A stretch of 8,062 bases of DNA from an uncultured Acidimicrobiia bacterium. Its GTDB lineage: Bacteria; Actinomycetota; Acidimicrobiia; IMCC26256; CALEDW01. This document shows positions 7,969-8,062 of the stretch, piece by piece (position 1 is the first letter of the stretch; each line of letters begins with the position of its first letter). The DNA is taken from positions 1-8,062 of the forward strand of contig CALEDW010000189.1 of NCBI GenBank assembly GCA_937949585.1, in the 5' to 3' direction. The translations under genes and the position numbers were made by a program. The notes beneath the pieces were generated by a model. It was given only the letters and a program-made list of their open reading frames with translations, was not told the origin of the DNA and did not search any database.

Positions 7969-8008
7969 AAGGGCCGGGACGCGGCGGCCGGCCGTCCGGG
8001 TGCGGGGC

Positions 8009-8062
8009 TCAGCCGCCGCTGGTGATCCCGGCCCGACGCAGCACGTCGGCCGGTACGCCGGC
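8009..8062 (-). CDS. possible 3' end of a converging gene, unidentified
   Basis: On the minus strand an open frame enters from the right edge and ends in TGA (complement of 8009-8011), giving the C-terminal 17 residues AGVPADVLRRAGITSGG. The composition and the Gly-rich end look like a natural C-terminus, and the end lies 40 bases from the pyrE stop, a typical convergent spacing. Seventeen residues are too few to name a family, and open frames arise easily at this GC content. Confidence 0.35.
   Translation of the reverse strand, partial: AGVPADVLRRAGITSGG

Noticed and set aside
7969..8008. Possible bidirectional terminator between pyrE and the converging frame
   Set aside because: GGACG (7977-7981) can pair with CGTCC (7993-7997), but the stem does not extend, and GGCCGGCC inside competes. 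There is no T-run on either strand.

Overview
This window is a high-GC (clearly above 65% by eye) bacterial chromosome segment in which almost every base is coding and nearly everything lies on the + strand. GTG starts dominate, six of the seven complete genes using them. The promoter-like hexamers are TAGCCT, and the ClpB and PyrE sequences resemble actinobacterial versions. Together these suggest an actinobacterium, possibly of the Acidimicrobiia type. That placement is inferred and has not been tested by a search.

Layout. Positions 1-1514 hold the C-terminal part of the disaggregase gene clpB. A 113-base gap follows, with a candidate promoter, a perfect palindrome and a ribosome-binding site. 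Then come purA (1628-2920), purD (2917-4164), purB (4161-5468) and purC (5465-6355), each joined to the next by the same 4-base GTGA stop/start overlap. A second TAGCCT box contains the purC stop codon and sits 7 bases before the ATG of purS (6366-6659), as expected for a leaderless transcript. purS overlaps purQ (6656-7345), again by GTGA. After an 83-base gap comes a short orotate phosphoribosyltransferase gene, pyrE (7429-7968). The last ~50 bases may be the 3' end of a converging minus-strand gene.

Function. PurD (step 2), PurS and PurQ (two of the three subunits of step 4), PurC (SAICAR synthesis) and PurB (SAICAR cleavage) belong to de novo IMP synthesis. PurA and PurB together convert IMP to AMP. 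PurL, the catalytic FGAM synthetase subunit that often follows purQ, is absent, and pyrE, which makes a pyrimidine nucleotide from PRPP, stands in its place. purF, purM, purN, purE/K and purH are not in the window.

Overall this is conserved housekeeping sequence. I found no mobile element, CRISPR array, tRNA, rRNA or obviously novel multi-gene system. The most interesting points are regulatory: a promoter merged with a stop codon, a possible leaderless micro-ORF and hairpin ahead of purA, and SD-free coupling of purD. PyrE also has an unusual proline in its catalytic loop.
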